Assembly (NCBI GenBank): GCA_045637095.1 | Contig: JAZTYX010000054.1 | Coordinates: forward strand, 1-64,000 | DNA: 64,000 nucleotides | Direction of reading: 5' to 3' | DNA from: UMGS1649 sp045637095 | GTDB lineage: Bacteria; Bacillota; Clostridia; TANB77; CAG-465 | Shown: positions 25,759 through 34,043 of the stretch, in pieces | Numbering within the stretch: position 1 is the first letter of the stretch | Layout of the letters: the number at the start of each line of letters is the position of its first letter | Notes under the pieces: generated by a model | Databases searched by the model: none | What the model was told of the DNA's origin: nothing | What the model saw: the letters and a program-made list of their open reading frames with translations, nothing else | Made by a program: the position numbers and the translations under genes

Positions 25759-26214
25759 TTATTCAACTGTAATGAAGTAATCATCTGTTTCAGTAAAGAT
25801 ATGATACAGATTATCCTTCATTTTTTGAAGCTTTGTTACAAATACGGTTGTGTCGATAAACGCGGGACCGTTGTCGCTCAAGTTTACGATAGATATATTG
25901 AGCGGTGCGTTTTGAATGGGTGTGTCTGTAGCGAAAGCGTAGGGGAGTTCAGAACCGGCGTAATGAAGTGCGTTGAAGGCAATGTATCTGCATGGACCGG
26001 TATTGATCATAGTATATTCTTCAGATGCAAAGTCAATTGAAAGAATACCATCGGTTAAAAATGCTTCAAACTTTCCGCTCTTTGAAGCAAGTTCAAATAC
26101 CTGTACTTTTTTGCCAATAGACAACTTATCATGGAAGAATAAAACAATCTTCCAGTCCTTCTTAAATAACTTCTGATTGCGCTTTTCTGTGATGAATTTC
26201 TCCGTCTTAGTCAT
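25759..26214 (-). CDS. Hypothetical protein, orphan family A (copy 1)
   Basis: Not recognised. The ATG at 26214 follows TGGAGG; a longer frame to 26301 runs through the promoter. The 151-residue protein is soluble, mostly beta, with no signal. Its end, N-I-S-I-V-N-L-S-D-N-G-P and L-Y-H-I-F-T-E-T-D-D-Y-F, resembles the neighbouring gene at 26503 (C-I-S-V-M-T-I-K-E-N-K-P and L-Y-Y-T-T-T), so they are probable paralogues. Codons use more G and C at third positions than the surrounding genes, suggesting a different origin. It has its own SigA promoter. Confidence 0.55.
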   Translation of the reverse strand: MTKTEKFITEKRNQKLFKKDWKIVLFFHDKLSIGKKVQVFELASKSGKFEAFLTDGILSIDFASEEYTMINTGPCRYIAFNALHYAGSELPYAFATDTPIQNAPLNISIVNLSDNGPAFIDTTVFVTKLQKMKDNLYHIFTETDDYFITVE

Positions 26215-26263
26215 AAAACCTCCATAAAAATTATTTTTTGAATATGCGCTATTAACAGAAAGT

Positions 26264-26292
26264 ATTATATCATAAGGTTTTATTAAAATCAA
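26264..26292 (-). promoter_or_regulatory. SigA promoter
   Basis: On the minus strand TTGATT (26292-26287), 17 bp, TATAAT (26269-26264). It serves the gene starting at 26214. Confidence 0.85.
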
Positions 26293-26301
26293 GGTATACA
26301 T

Positions 26302-26329
26302 AAAAAAGAGAAGAGACGTAAGTCTCTTC
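26302..26329 (-). terminator. Minus-strand terminator without an annotated gene
   Basis: An 8 bp stem GAAGAGAC/GTCTCTTC with a 4 nt loop is followed on the minus strand by TCTTTTTTA. It lies between two minus-strand genes that already have a terminator (26478-26507) and a promoter (26264-26292), so it may end a small RNA made from about 26330-26470. The rest of 26330-26477 is AT-rich, with two copies of TTGTCGAAAAA. Confidence 0.6.
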
Positions 26330-26477
26330 AGGGGTAATAATATAAAATAAATATTTGAGGGTATATAAAGGTAATATGTATTACTATTCTGTAATACAAC
26401 TAAATTATATTACTAATATGTATTTTGTATTGTCGAAAAATATACTGTATTTGTAAAAAGAAAGACTATTTTTGTCG

Positions 26478-26507
26478 AAAAAATAACAGGTTATTAAACC
26501 TGTTATT
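26478..26507 (-). terminator. Rho-independent terminator
   Basis: An 11 bp perfect stem (AATAACAGGTT/AACCTGTTATT, 26482-26507) is followed on the minus strand by TTTTTT. It overlaps the stop codon of the 26503 gene. Confidence 0.9.
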
Positions 26508-26973
26508 TCTCATCTCTAATAAAGAGAAAGTATGCTTTACCGGCAAGAGTAGTTGTGTAGTATAAATCTTTGTCAAGAATTTTAACAGACGAGATTTTAT
26601 CCATTACATGAGGAATTTCATGTGGTTTGTTTTCTTTAATAGTCATAACAGAAATACAAGGTTCGGTTTCTGTTTTAGGGACGTCGGAAATAAAACCAAT
26701 AGATGTATGAACTCGTCTATATATTTTAGGGGTTATACAAAGGTGGAACGATTCAAATGGGTTGCTAATTAAATAAAGACCGGGTTCGATAACTTGAACT
26801 AACTTGATTTTGTTAACAATAGTTTTTGCTAAAATTTTGTAGTGAATAAACAAAGTTGTACATTTAAATTTCCGACCTGTTTTTGGTTCTTTGTCCGAGA
26901 ACGCTAAATGCCATTTTTTAGATTGCTCGTAAGCAATAGCTTCTTTCATGACTTGCTTATCTACGTCTTTCAT
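26503..26973 (-). CDS. Hypothetical protein, orphan family A (copy 2)
   Basis: Not recognised. This 156-residue soluble protein starts with a charged helix (about 1-22) and continues as a beta-rich domain. The C-terminal third aligns by eye with the gene at 25759 (P-C-I-S-V-M-T-I-K-E-N-K-P; K-D-L-Y-Y-T-T-T-x-x-x-x-Y-F). The ATG follows TGGAGG. Third-position G and C are commoner than in housekeeping neighbours. It has its own consensus promoter and terminator, arranged head to tail with its paralogue. Confidence 0.55.
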   Translation of the reverse strand: MKDVDKQVMKEAIAYEQSKKWHLAFSDKEPKTGRKFKCTTLFIHYKILAKTIVNKIKLVQVIEPGLYLISNPFESFHLCITPKIYRRVHTSIGFISDVPKTETEPCISVMTIKENKPHEIPHVMDKISSVKILDKDLYYTTTLAGKAYFLFIRDEK

Positions 26974-27023
26974 AATACCTCCAGTTCAAAATTATTTTTA
27001 CATAGAATATTAAATGCTTTTTT

Positions 27024-27052
27024 AGTATAGCATTAGAGTGTAGAAAAGTCAA
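27024..27052 (-). promoter_or_regulatory. SigA promoter
   Basis: On the minus strand TTGACT (27052-27047), 17 bp, TATACT (27029-27024), 51 bp ahead of the ATG at 26973. Confidence 0.85.
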
Positions 27053-27054
27053 AT

Positions 27055-27106
27055 AAGGAGTAGCTAGCATTAGCTACTCCTTGAGAGTAATATATTTAAT
27101 ATATTA
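27055..27106. promoter_or_regulatory. Two palindromes between divergent promoters
   Basis: A 12 bp perfect inverted repeat (27055-27066 with 27071-27082) sits directly behind the -35 of the minus promoter. Next to it TAATATAT-TTA-ATATATTA (27088-27106) is a second palindrome. The first could instead be a terminator, but no T-run follows on either strand. Between here and the trmFO promoter a 19-codon frame (27120-27179) is present but unconvincing. Confidence 0.4.
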
Positions 27107-27143
27107 TAAAAAAGGATTTATGAAAAAGGTAAATGTACTCTAC

Positions 27144-27172
27144 TTGAGAATACTCTTAAAGTATAGTATAAT
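27144..27172 (+). promoter_or_regulatory. SigA promoter of trmFO-holA
   Basis: TTGAGA (27144-27149), 17 bp, TATAAT (27167-27172). Confidence 0.85.
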
Positions 27173-27261
27173 AGCATAAAAATAGATGTCGAAATATATG
27201 GCTATAGTATAAAAGAAAAGTCATATATTGTAATAATATGAAATGTATAAAGAGGGTAAAA

Positions 27262-28590
27262 ATGGAGAAAGTAGTAAATGTAATAGGGGCAGGCTTAGCA
27301 GGTACTGAGTGTGCGTATATACTAAGTAAAAATGGAATAAAAGTTAGACTTTATGAAATGAAGCCTAATAAAAAAAGCCCAGCTCATGTATCAGATAAAT
27401 TTGGAGAGTTGGTATGTAGCAATTCATTAAAATCCGAACTTTTAACAAATGCTTGTGGGCTTCTTAAAGAAGAAATGAGGAGACTTGGAAGTCTTTTTGT
27501 AGAAGCTGCATATAGTTCAAAAGTACCAGCAGGAAATGCTTTAGCGGTAGATAGAGAAAAGTTTGCAGAATATATAACAAATAAAATTAAAGCAGAGAAG
27601 AATATAGAAGTTATTTATGAAGAAGTGGAAGATATAAATAATCTAGATGGAATTACGGTAATAGCAACTGGACCTTTAACAAGTGATGCATTATCTAAAA
27701 GTATAGCTAAACTTGTTGGAGATGAAGGTCTGTATTTTTATGATGCAGCTGCACCAATAATTACTAAAGAAAGTATAGATATGACTAAAGCATATAGAAA
27801 AGATAGATATGGTGAAGTTGGAGTAGGAGACTACTTAAACCTAGCAATGTCTAAAGAAGAATATGATGTGTTCTACGATGCTTTAATAAATGCAGAAAGT
27901 GCAAATCGTCATGAATTCGATTCTTTAGAAAACATAGAACATTTTGAAGGTTGTATGCCGGTAGAATCTTTAGCTAGACGTGGAGAACAAACATTAGTAT
28001 TTGGACCATTAAAACCAGTAGGTCTTTACAGAGAAGATGGAACAAAACCATATGCGGTACTTCAACTAAGAGCAGAAGATGAAGAAGAAACTATGTTTAA
28101 TCTAGTAGGATTCCAAACAAGCTTAAAATTTAGTGAACAAAAAAGAGTATTTAGTTTAATTCCAGGTTTAGAGAATATGGAATTCTTGCGTTATGGGGTA
28201 ATGCATAGAAATACATACATAAACGGCCCTAAAACGCTAAATAAAGACTTTAGAATGAAAGATAATAAAAATATATACTTCGCAGGACAAATAAGCGGAG
28301 TGGAAGGCTACGTTGAATCTGCGGCAAGTGGACTTATGGTAGCATACAACATAATAGAAAGCTTTAATAATGATAGTGATGAACAAGCACTATTTGATGA
28401 AGTTACAATTCTGGGAGCACTTAGTAAATATGTAAGTACAGAAAATAAAGATTATGCACCTATGAATGCAAACTTTGGAATTGTACCACCACTAGAAAAC
28501 AAAATTAAAGATAAAAAAGAAAGATATTTGATTTATGCAAATAGGTCTTTAGAAAAAATAGAGGAGTTTGTAAATGAGCATATTAGATGA
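27262..28590 (+). CDS. trmFO: Methylenetetrahydrofolate-tRNA-(uracil-54-C5)-methyltransferase TrmFO
   Basis: TrmFO is a folate- and FAD-dependent enzyme that makes m5U54 in the tRNA T loop. The ATG at 27262 follows AGAGGG by 5 bp; the ATG at 27238 has no ribosome site. The FAD motif V-I-G-A-G-L-A-G-T-E is at the N-terminus. Other family blocks are E-L-V-C-S-N-S-L-K-S, V-P-A-G-N-A-L-A-V-D-R, F-E-G-C-M-P-V-E, and Y-F-A-G-Q-I-S-G-V-E-G-Y-V-E-S near the end. Length about 442 residues is standard. It overlaps holA by 17 bp. Confidence 0.97.
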   Translation: MEKVVNVIGAGLAGTECAYILSKNGIKVRLYEMKPNKKSPAHVSDKFGELVCSNSLKSELLTNACGLLKEEMRRLGSLFVEAAYSSKVPAGNALAVDREKFAEYITNKIKAEKNIEVIYEEVEDINNLDGITVIATGPLTSDALSKSIAKLVGDEGLYFYDAAAPIITKESIDMTKAYRKDRYGEVGVGDYLNLAMSKEEYDVFYDALINAESANRHEFDSLENIEHFEGCMPVESLARRGEQTLVFGPLKPVGLYREDGTKPYAVLQLRAEDEEETMFNLVGFQTSLKFSEQKRVFSLIPGLENMEFLRYGVMHRNTYINGPKTLNKDFRMKDNKNIYFAGQISGVEGYVESAASGLMVAYNIIESFNNDSDEQALFDEVTILGALSKYVSTENKDYAPMNANFGIVPPLENKIKDKKERYLIYANRSLEKIEEFVNEHIR

Positions 28591-29536
28591 TCATATTAAA
28601 AATAACAGTGTTAAAGGATTATATCTATTATTTGGTGATGAAAAATATGATATAGAACGCTATATAGATAAAATGAAAAAAACATTTTCAAATCTAGAAC
28701 TTGGAATAAACTATTTTGTATTAGATAAAACTAATATAGAAACATTAAAAGATGCAATAGAAAGTGTTTCGTTTTTTGGATTAGAAAAATTAATAGTAGT
28801 AAAAAATGTTGGATTAAAATTTAAGAAAGAAGCTATAGAAAACATATCTAATACAGAACTTGCAATAATTTTTGTAGAGGATAGTGTGGATAAAAGAACT
28901 GCAGAATACAAGTTTCTAGCTAAAAATGCTGTTTGCCAAGAATTTGCAAAGCTTAATGCAAAAGATGCAGCTTTCTATGTAGTAAGAACACTTAATTCAT
29001 ATAAAATTAAAGTTAAAGACAGTACAGCGGAATACATGGTAAGTGTATGCACAGAAGATAAACAAACATTAATAAACGAGTTTAAGAAAATAGTTGCATA
29101 TCTAGAACCGGGAGATGAACTTACTAAAGAGGTAATAGATAAAATATGTACAAGAACGTTAGATGCTAAAATATTTGATCTTGTAGATATGGTTTTAGCA
29201 AAAAAGAAAAAAGAAGCGTTAAAAATATTAGAAGATATGCTTGCGCAAAAAACATATCCGGGGATAATAACAGGCATGCTATATAAGCAAATGAAACAAA
29301 TGTATATGATTAAACTTTTAGAAGAAAAATCTAGAAAAGAAGGATATAATGCAAATATTGCGACTGAGCTAGGAATACATCCATTTGTGCTTTCTAAATT
29401 AAAAGCAGCAAGTATAAATTACAAAATAGAAGATATAGAAAATATACTTTTAGAGTTTGATGAATATGACTCAAATTCTAAAACAGGAAAAATGGATATA
29501 GAAACAGGGTTAAAACGATTGATATTAAGTATGTAA
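28574..29536 (+). CDS. holA: DNA polymerase III delta subunit HolA
   Basis: The delta subunit opens the beta sliding clamp within the clamp loader. The 320-residue protein has the HolA layout: L-Y-L-L-F-G-D-E near residue 16, the middle AAA-like lid, and D-A-K-I-F-D-L-V-D near residue 195, followed by the collar domain (Y-P-G-I-I-T-G-M-L-Y-K-Q). Start ATG at 28574 follows GAGGAG inside the end of trmFO, giving translational coupling. The usual neighbours (comEC, rpsT) are absent. Confidence 0.93.
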   Translation: MSILDDHIKNNSVKGLYLLFGDEKYDIERYIDKMKKTFSNLELGINYFVLDKTNIETLKDAIESVSFFGLEKLIVVKNVGLKFKKEAIENISNTELAIIFVEDSVDKRTAEYKFLAKNAVCQEFAKLNAKDAAFYVVRTLNSYKIKVKDSTAEYMVSVCTEDKQTLINEFKKIVAYLEPGDELTKEVIDKICTRTLDAKIFDLVDMVLAKKKKEALKILEDMLAQKTYPGIITGMLYKQMKQMYMIKLLEEKSRKEGYNANIATELGIHPFVLSKLKAASINYKIEDIENILLEFDEYDSNSKTGKMDIETGLKRLILSM

Positions 29537-29576
29537 AGATATATTGATGATTGTAGACATAAAACTGCAAAAACTA

Positions 29577-29605
29577 TTGACTTTCTCTAAGAATTATGTT
29601 AAACT
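29577..29605 (+). promoter_or_regulatory. SigA promoter, extended -10
   Basis: TTGACT (29577-29582), 17 bp, TAAACT (29600-29605) with a TGT extension. A small hairpin (ATATTGC/GCAATAT) lies in the leader. Confidence 0.8.
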
Positions 29606-29656
29606 AATATTGCGTAGTTTAGCAATATAAATATTCTTAATAGGAGGTTTAGTACC

Positions 29657-30331
29657 GTGAAAATTCTGGGAACTGAGAAGCAGAAATACGCTAACTGCTT
29701 GTTTTCAGTAAACGTCGTTGATAGTTTAGACTCATCTTATACTACTCTTGTGAAAAAGAGTTTCTTTGGAAGCGCGGATTATAAAAAGCGGACTTTCACC
29801 AATGGCACGTTAGAAAAAGTTTTTGTTGAAAATGCAAATGCATACTGTAAAGTGAAATTTAAGGTTATCGAGGGCGATTATCTTGTAATCATGGATGAAC
29901 ACGATAACATTACTATATATATAACTGAACAATATGTAGGCCTGGTACAGGTCAAAAACAAAACTGTGCAAACGGTGATTGACGAATATTATGCCACTAT
30001 GCGTGGTAGAATCGATTCCAAGAGAGAATTTGCAAGAGAGATGGGCTCCATTTCAAGAAGAATCAATATTCCTTTCCATATCGTTATGGCATTCAAGGGA
30101 AATGAAGAACTTCTGATGCAGCTTGTAAGAAACATTGAGGATGCAATTTCTAAACGTCGTTACGAAGACAAAAGTTTCATGGCAGCACTTTGCGGCAACA
30201 ATTTCGCATCGCGCATGAAAGCAATCGAGACAATGGGGATTACCAATATTCCTGAATATCAATCGGAGAAGATCGCAAAGTATCTTCACGAGTGTCTCGA
30301 AAAAAGAAAGATTGTTCGTAGATTCGAATAG
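29657..30331 (+). CDS. Hypothetical protein (224 residues), atypical codon use
   Basis: Not recognised. The start is GTG at 29657, with TAGGAGG 9 bp upstream. The first 100 residues are beta-rich (C-L-F-S-V-N-V-V-D; Y-L-V-I-M-D-E-H-D). The remainder is helical and basic, with R-G-R-I-D-S-K-R-E-F-A-R-E-M and a C-terminal K-R-K-I-V-R-R. No signal or membrane segment. Codons such as ATC, CTC, GCG and CGT are used far more than in trmFO or holA, as in the genes at 25759 and 60633. It is monocistronic with its own promoter. Confidence 0.55.
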   Translation: MKILGTEKQKYANCLFSVNVVDSLDSSYTTLVKKSFFGSADYKKRTFTNGTLEKVFVENANAYCKVKFKVIEGDYLVIMDEHDNITIYITEQYVGLVQVKNKTVQTVIDEYYATMRGRIDSKREFAREMGSISRRINIPFHIVMAFKGNEELLMQLVRNIEDAISKRRYEDKSFMAALCGNNFASRMKAIETMGITNIPEYQSEKIAKYLHECLEKRKIVRRFE

Positions 30332-30347
30332 TCAGTATACTTATAAA

Positions 30348-30388
30348 AAACACCTTTTTAATACATAATATTAAAGAGGTGTTTTTTT
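30348..30388 (+). terminator. Terminator hairpin that contains the gpr ribosome site
   Basis: A 16 bp stem with one G-T pair (30348-30363 with 30369-30384) and a 5 nt loop is followed by seven T's (30382-30388), then at once the gpr ATG. The gpr ribosome site AGAGGTG (30375-30381) is inside the 3' arm. It can therefore end the upstream transcript and block gpr translation on read-through RNA. Confidence 0.75.
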
Positions 30389-31261
30389 ATGAAAAATAAT
30401 ACAATAAAAAATAAATATGTAACAGATATGGCAGATGAAAGAGTAGATGAATATAAAAAGACATATAACTTAAGTTATATAGATGGAATAAAGGTTGAAT
30501 CGAGTGCAAGTAAAACACACAATATAACTACTGTAGAAGTAATTAATGAAAACGGCAAACAAGCAGTGGGAAAAGATATAGGGAAATATATTACATTAGA
30601 AATTAAGGATGTATTAACGTTAGAAGATAAAGAACTAGAAGATATAGTAAAAACTTTAGGTGAAGCGTTAGTTGGCTTGATAGAAAGTAATATAAACAAA
30701 GTTATGGTTGTGGGACTTGGAAATGAGATGGTGACAGCAGATTCTCTAGGTCCTAAGGTAATTAAGAATATAAATGTAACTAGACATGTAATAAAATATA
30801 TGAAGGAAATAGTTGATCCTGGAACTAGAGAAATAACAGCTTTAACACCGGGGGTTTTAGGTACAACAGGAATAGAGACAGAAGAGATAATTGAAGGTGT
30901 AGTAGAAAAGATACAACCAGATCTAATAATAGTAATAGATAGTTTGGCTTCTCAAAGTATAGCTAGAATAGGGACAACAATACAAATGGGAAATACAGGT
31001 ATAACACCTGGCGCAGGAGTTGGTAACAGAAGAAAAGTGCTAAATCAAAATACATTAAAAGTACCGGTAATAGCGATAGGTGTACCCACTGTAGTTAATG
31101 CAGAAATATTATTAAAAGAAATGTTAGATAAATTAAATATATCTAGCGTTAGGAAGAACAAGAAATTATGTAATAACATGGTAGTAACGCCAAAAGAAAT
31201 AGATAGTTTAATAACAAAAATGACTAGAATAATATCCGATTCAATAAATGCGGCAATATAA
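30389..31261 (+). CDS. gpr: Germination protease GPR
   Basis: GPR is the aspartic-type spore protease that degrades small acid-soluble proteins when spores germinate. The N-terminus has Y-V-T-D-M-A-D-E, matching the pro-sequence cleavage region (T-D-x-A-x-E). The catalytic-fold blocks are V-M-V-V-G-L-G-N, T-A-D-S-L-G-P-K, T-P-G-V-L-G-T-T-G-I-E-T and V-I-D-S-L-A-S, then G-N-T-G-I-T-P-G-A-G-V-G-N-R-R. Length of 290 residues is normal. CATAATA at 30364-30370 resembles a SigG -10, without a convincing -35. Its presence argues that the organism sporulates. Confidence 0.95.
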   Translation: MKNNTIKNKYVTDMADERVDEYKKTYNLSYIDGIKVESSASKTHNITTVEVINENGKQAVGKDIGKYITLEIKDVLTLEDKELEDIVKTLGEALVGLIESNINKVMVVGLGNEMVTADSLGPKVIKNINVTRHVIKYMKEIVDPGTREITALTPGVLGTTGIETEEIIEGVVEKIQPDLIIVIDSLASQSIARIGTTIQMGNTGITPGAGVGNRRKVLNQNTLKVPVIAIGVPTVVNAEILLKEMLDKLNISSVRKNKKLCNNMVVTPKEIDSLITKMTRIISDSINAAI

Positions 31262-31279
31262 AATATATTAAATAAAAGA

Positions 31280-31314
31280 AAAACGAGATAATTGATGCTA
31301 ATTATCTCGTTTTA
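31280..31314 (+). terminator. Rho-independent terminator of gpr
   Basis: A 13 bp perfect stem (AAACGAGATAATT/AATTATCTCGTTT) with a 6 nt loop and TTTT. Confidence 0.88.
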
Positions 31315-31339
31315 TGATATTATTCATATGAGGTTGAAT

Positions 31340-31975
31340 ATGAAATTTACATCAAAAGAGATAAAAAACGAAAATAGAAGTAAAAAACATACAGATAAAT
31401 TATTAATAATATTAGGCTCAATGGTAGTTGCATTTGGATTATTTAATATACATTCAAGATGTGGAATTGCAGAAGGCGGACAACTTGGAGTAGAGCTACT
31501 ATTCTTTAATCTTATAGGAATAAGCCCGGGGATTGTATCTATAATAATAGATGCCACAGCATATGTAGTAGGAAGCCTTTTATTTGGTAAGAAGTTTTTC
31601 TTTAACGCAATATTAGGAGCAATATCTTATTCTGGTTTTTATTTATTGTTCGAGAATACACCAATATTCTTTCCAAATCTATCTAACAATTTATTGTTAG
31701 CATCAATTATCGGTGGAATAATGGTTGGTATAGGATGTGGAATAGTAGTAAAAAATAATGGTGCTTGTGGTGGAGATGATGCGGTAGCATTAATAATATC
31801 TAAATTATCTAAACTACCAATAGCAATAAGTTATCTACTATTAGATTTAATAGTAATATTAATGTCATTATCATATATAGATGCAAGTAATATTATCTAT
31901 TCATTCATAACTGCAACTATTTCATCTATACTTATTGGCTATATAGCTAAAACAAAAGAAGATAAAGAAAAATAA
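31340..31975 (+). CDS. YitT family membrane protein
   Basis: A polytopic membrane protein of the YitT family, whose transport substrate is not established. The ATG at 31340 follows TGAGGTTG; an upstream frame would begin inside the gpr terminator. Five to six helices are visible. Family marks are G-L-F-N-I-H-S-R-C-G-I-A-E-G-G near residue 30, I-G-I-S-P-G-I-V near residue 62, and C-G-G-D-D-A-V-A-L-I near residue 142. The usual cytoplasmic DUF2179 tail is missing, so the protein is short (212 residues). Confidence 0.85.
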   Translation: MKFTSKEIKNENRSKKHTDKLLIILGSMVVAFGLFNIHSRCGIAEGGQLGVELLFFNLIGISPGIVSIIIDATAYVVGSLLFGKKFFFNAILGAISYSGFYLLFENTPIFFPNLSNNLLLASIIGGIMVGIGCGIVVKNNGACGGDDAVALIISKLSKLPIAISYLLLDLIVILMSLSYIDASNIIYSFITATISSILIGYIAKTKEDKEK

Positions 31976-31978
31976 TAG

Positions 31979-32007
31979 TTGTAACATATTAATGTTTATG
32001 GTATAAC
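31979..32007 (+). promoter_or_regulatory. SigA promoter
   Basis: TTGTAA (31979-31984), 17 bp, TATAAC (32002-32007), 22 bp before the hydrolase ATG. Confidence 0.65.
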
Positions 32008-32029
32008 CATTAACGTAAGAGAGGGTAAA

Positions 32030-32692
32030 ATGAAAGTTAAAGTAAATGATGTAGTCTTAAATTATGACGTAGTAGGTACAGGTTATCCAATTATACTACT
32101 TCATGGTAATGGTGAGAGCTATACAATATTTAATAAATTAATAGAAAAACTACAAGAAGATTATACTGTGTATGCAGTAGATAGTCGTTCGCATGGCGAA
32201 AGCGAAGAAACGGAGGAAGTCTCCTACGAATTGATGGCAGAAGATATAATCCAGTTTATAAAAGAACTAAACATAGAAAGTCCTATGCTTTATGGTTTTA
32301 GCGATGGTGGAATAGTAGGACTATTAATAGCAATAAAAGAGCCGGAACTTTTATCTAAATTAATAGTAAGTGGTGTAAATATAAATCCTAAAGGGTTAAA
32401 AAATGGAACATATTTAGGGTGTAAAATTGCATCTATGTTTACTGGGAATAAGCTAATAAAAATGATGGTAAATGAACCAAATATATCTTTGGAGAACCTA
32501 AATAATATAAAGGTACCAACTGTACTTGTTGTAGGAGATAGAGATTGTATAAAATTATCTCATACTAAATTAATACATAGGAATATACCAAACAGCAAAT
32601 TAGAAATAGTAAAAAGAGCAGGACATTCTAATTATATAATTGGAAAAGATAGAATATATTACATATTAAAGAAATACATTGAAAACATATAG
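32030..32692 (+). CDS. Alpha/beta hydrolase
   Basis: A 220-residue cytosolic alpha/beta hydrolase. The oxyanion motif is L-L-H-G-N-G-E near residue 24, the nucleophile elbow is G-F-S-D-G-G with Ser91, the acid is Asp170 or Asp172 (G-D-R-D), and the base is His199 (A-G-H-S). All catalytic residues are present and the cap is short. The substrate cannot be inferred. AGAGAGGG precedes the ATG. It is followed 38 bp later by the bactofilin-like gene. Confidence 0.88.
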   Translation: MKVKVNDVVLNYDVVGTGYPIILLHGNGESYTIFNKLIEKLQEDYTVYAVDSRSHGESEETEEVSYELMAEDIIQFIKELNIESPMLYGFSDGGIVGLLIAIKEPELLSKLIVSGVNINPKGLKNGTYLGCKIASMFTGNKLIKMMVNEPNISLENLNNIKVPTVLVVGDRDCIKLSHTKLIHRNIPNSKLEIVKRAGHSNYIIGKDRIYYILKKYIENI

Positions 32693-32730
32693 GAAAAAGT
32701 GTATAATTGCACTGAAAGAAGGGGTATTAA

Positions 32731-33999
32731 ATGAAGAAAAAAATAGTAGCAATTTTATTTGTATTCGTTTTAATGTTAACAACATTTAGCAGTACATATG
32801 GAGTAGAATTATTAAATTTAGGGATATATGAAACAGCATATAAATTAAGTAAAGATAATGATATAAATTTACCGTTTATTAATGTTTTTGAAAAAAGTGC
32901 CACTTATGATAAAACAGTAAAACATTCTGGAATAACATTTGGTGAAACTACAATTGATGTGGAAGATAAATTAGAAGGTGTGCACGGAATCTTTACTGGA
33001 GATATGGTTACAATAAAAGGTGAAGTAGAACACGCTTTAATTGTAGCAAATAATGTAGTGATAGAAGGAAAAGTATCTGACGACACAGTAATAATAGCTG
33101 AGAAAGTACAAGTGATGGAAAATGCTATTGTTGAAAGAGATATCGTTATAGTATCTACGGATTTGGATGTATTAGGAACAGTTAAAGGTAACTTAATAGC
33201 AGCTTCATTAGATGCAAAAATATCAGGAACAGTAGAACAAGATCTAAGAATATTAACATCTACTTTGGATTTAGAAAATAGTACAATAAAAGGAAGATTA
33301 GAAGCTGAAGTAGGTTTTGAAGATGTAAAACAAGAGATAATATCAATGTATCCAGAAGCTATAGTTACTAAGAGTGTAGAAAAAGAAGATAAGGTAAATG
33401 CAACAAGAATAGTAATAAAAGGTATAAAAACAGTATTAGTATATACATTTGTAGCAATGTTAATAACTAAAAAAGATAAATCTGTAGCTACAAAGATGTC
33501 AGCAAGATTTATGGAAAATTCAACATTTGGAGTGTTATCTTCAGCCGGACTATTAATAATAGCACCATTTGTTCTTATTATATTAATACTTGCAGGTGTA
33601 TTTGGTTTAGGAATAATTGCATGGCCTGTGTTAGTGGTTTTTGTATCAACAATATTATTAACATTAGCGCTAAGTCAATTAATAGTAGGACTATTTATTT
33701 ATGAAGTATTTAAGAAAAAAGCAAGTAAATATAGAATGTTAGTGTTAGCTATAATATATACTGCGCTATTTGCATTAACACAAATACCAGTAATATATTC
33801 ATATGCAATAGTAGCAATTTCTTTAGTAGCTTTAGGATTGGTATTAACATACATATTTAAGAAGAACGAAACATCAGAGTTTATTGATGCGAGTGAAGAT
33901 AAAGTAGTAAAGATAGAAGAAACATTAACAGAACAACCAAAAGAAGAGACTAAAAATGAGTCGAATGATAAAGCTAAAGGTAAAAATAAAAAGAAATAG
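32731..33999 (+). CDS. Secreted/membrane bactofilin-like protein
   Basis: A signal peptide (about 1-24) precedes a repetitive beta region (about 80-200) with short Val/Ile-rich strands such as G-D-M-V-T-I-K-G-E-V-E, V-V-I-E-G-K-V-S-D-D, and D-V-L-G-T-V-K-G-N-L. This is the pattern of polymer-forming bactofilin beta-helices, here outside the membrane. Four or five transmembrane segments (about 228-370) and a Lys/Glu-rich cytoplasmic tail follow. The ribosome site AAGAAGGGG is upstream. Similar proteins exist in Clostridia but their role is unknown. Confidence 0.65.
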   Translation: MKKKIVAILFVFVLMLTTFSSTYGVELLNLGIYETAYKLSKDNDINLPFINVFEKSATYDKTVKHSGITFGETTIDVEDKLEGVHGIFTGDMVTIKGEVEHALIVANNVVIEGKVSDDTVIIAEKVQVMENAIVERDIVIVSTDLDVLGTVKGNLIAASLDAKISGTVEQDLRILTSTLDLENSTIKGRLEAEVGFEDVKQEIISMYPEAIVTKSVEKEDKVNATRIVIKGIKTVLVYTFVAMLITKKDKSVATKMSARFMENSTFGVLSSAGLLIIAPFVLIILILAGVFGLGIIAWPVLVVFVSTILLTLALSQLIVGLFIYEVFKKKASKYRMLVLAIIYTALFALTQIPVIYSYAIVAISLVALGLVLTYIFKKNETSEFIDASEDKVVKIEETLTEQPKEETKNESNDKAKGKNKKK

Positions 34000-34015
34000 T
34001 TGAATAGTAATTATT

Positions 34016-34040
34016 AAAGAGGACATATGTCCTCTTTTTT
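34016..34040 (+). terminator. Rho-independent terminator
   Basis: A 10 bp stem AAAGAGGACA/TGTCCTCTTT with a very tight centre is followed by TTT. Confidence 0.85.
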
Positions 34041-34043
34041 GTA

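Noticed and set aside
27120..27179. A 19-codon frame starting ATGAAAAAGGTA upstream of trmFO
   Set aside because: Its ribosome site is poor and it spans the -35 and -10 of the trmFO promoter, so a leader peptide is unlikely.
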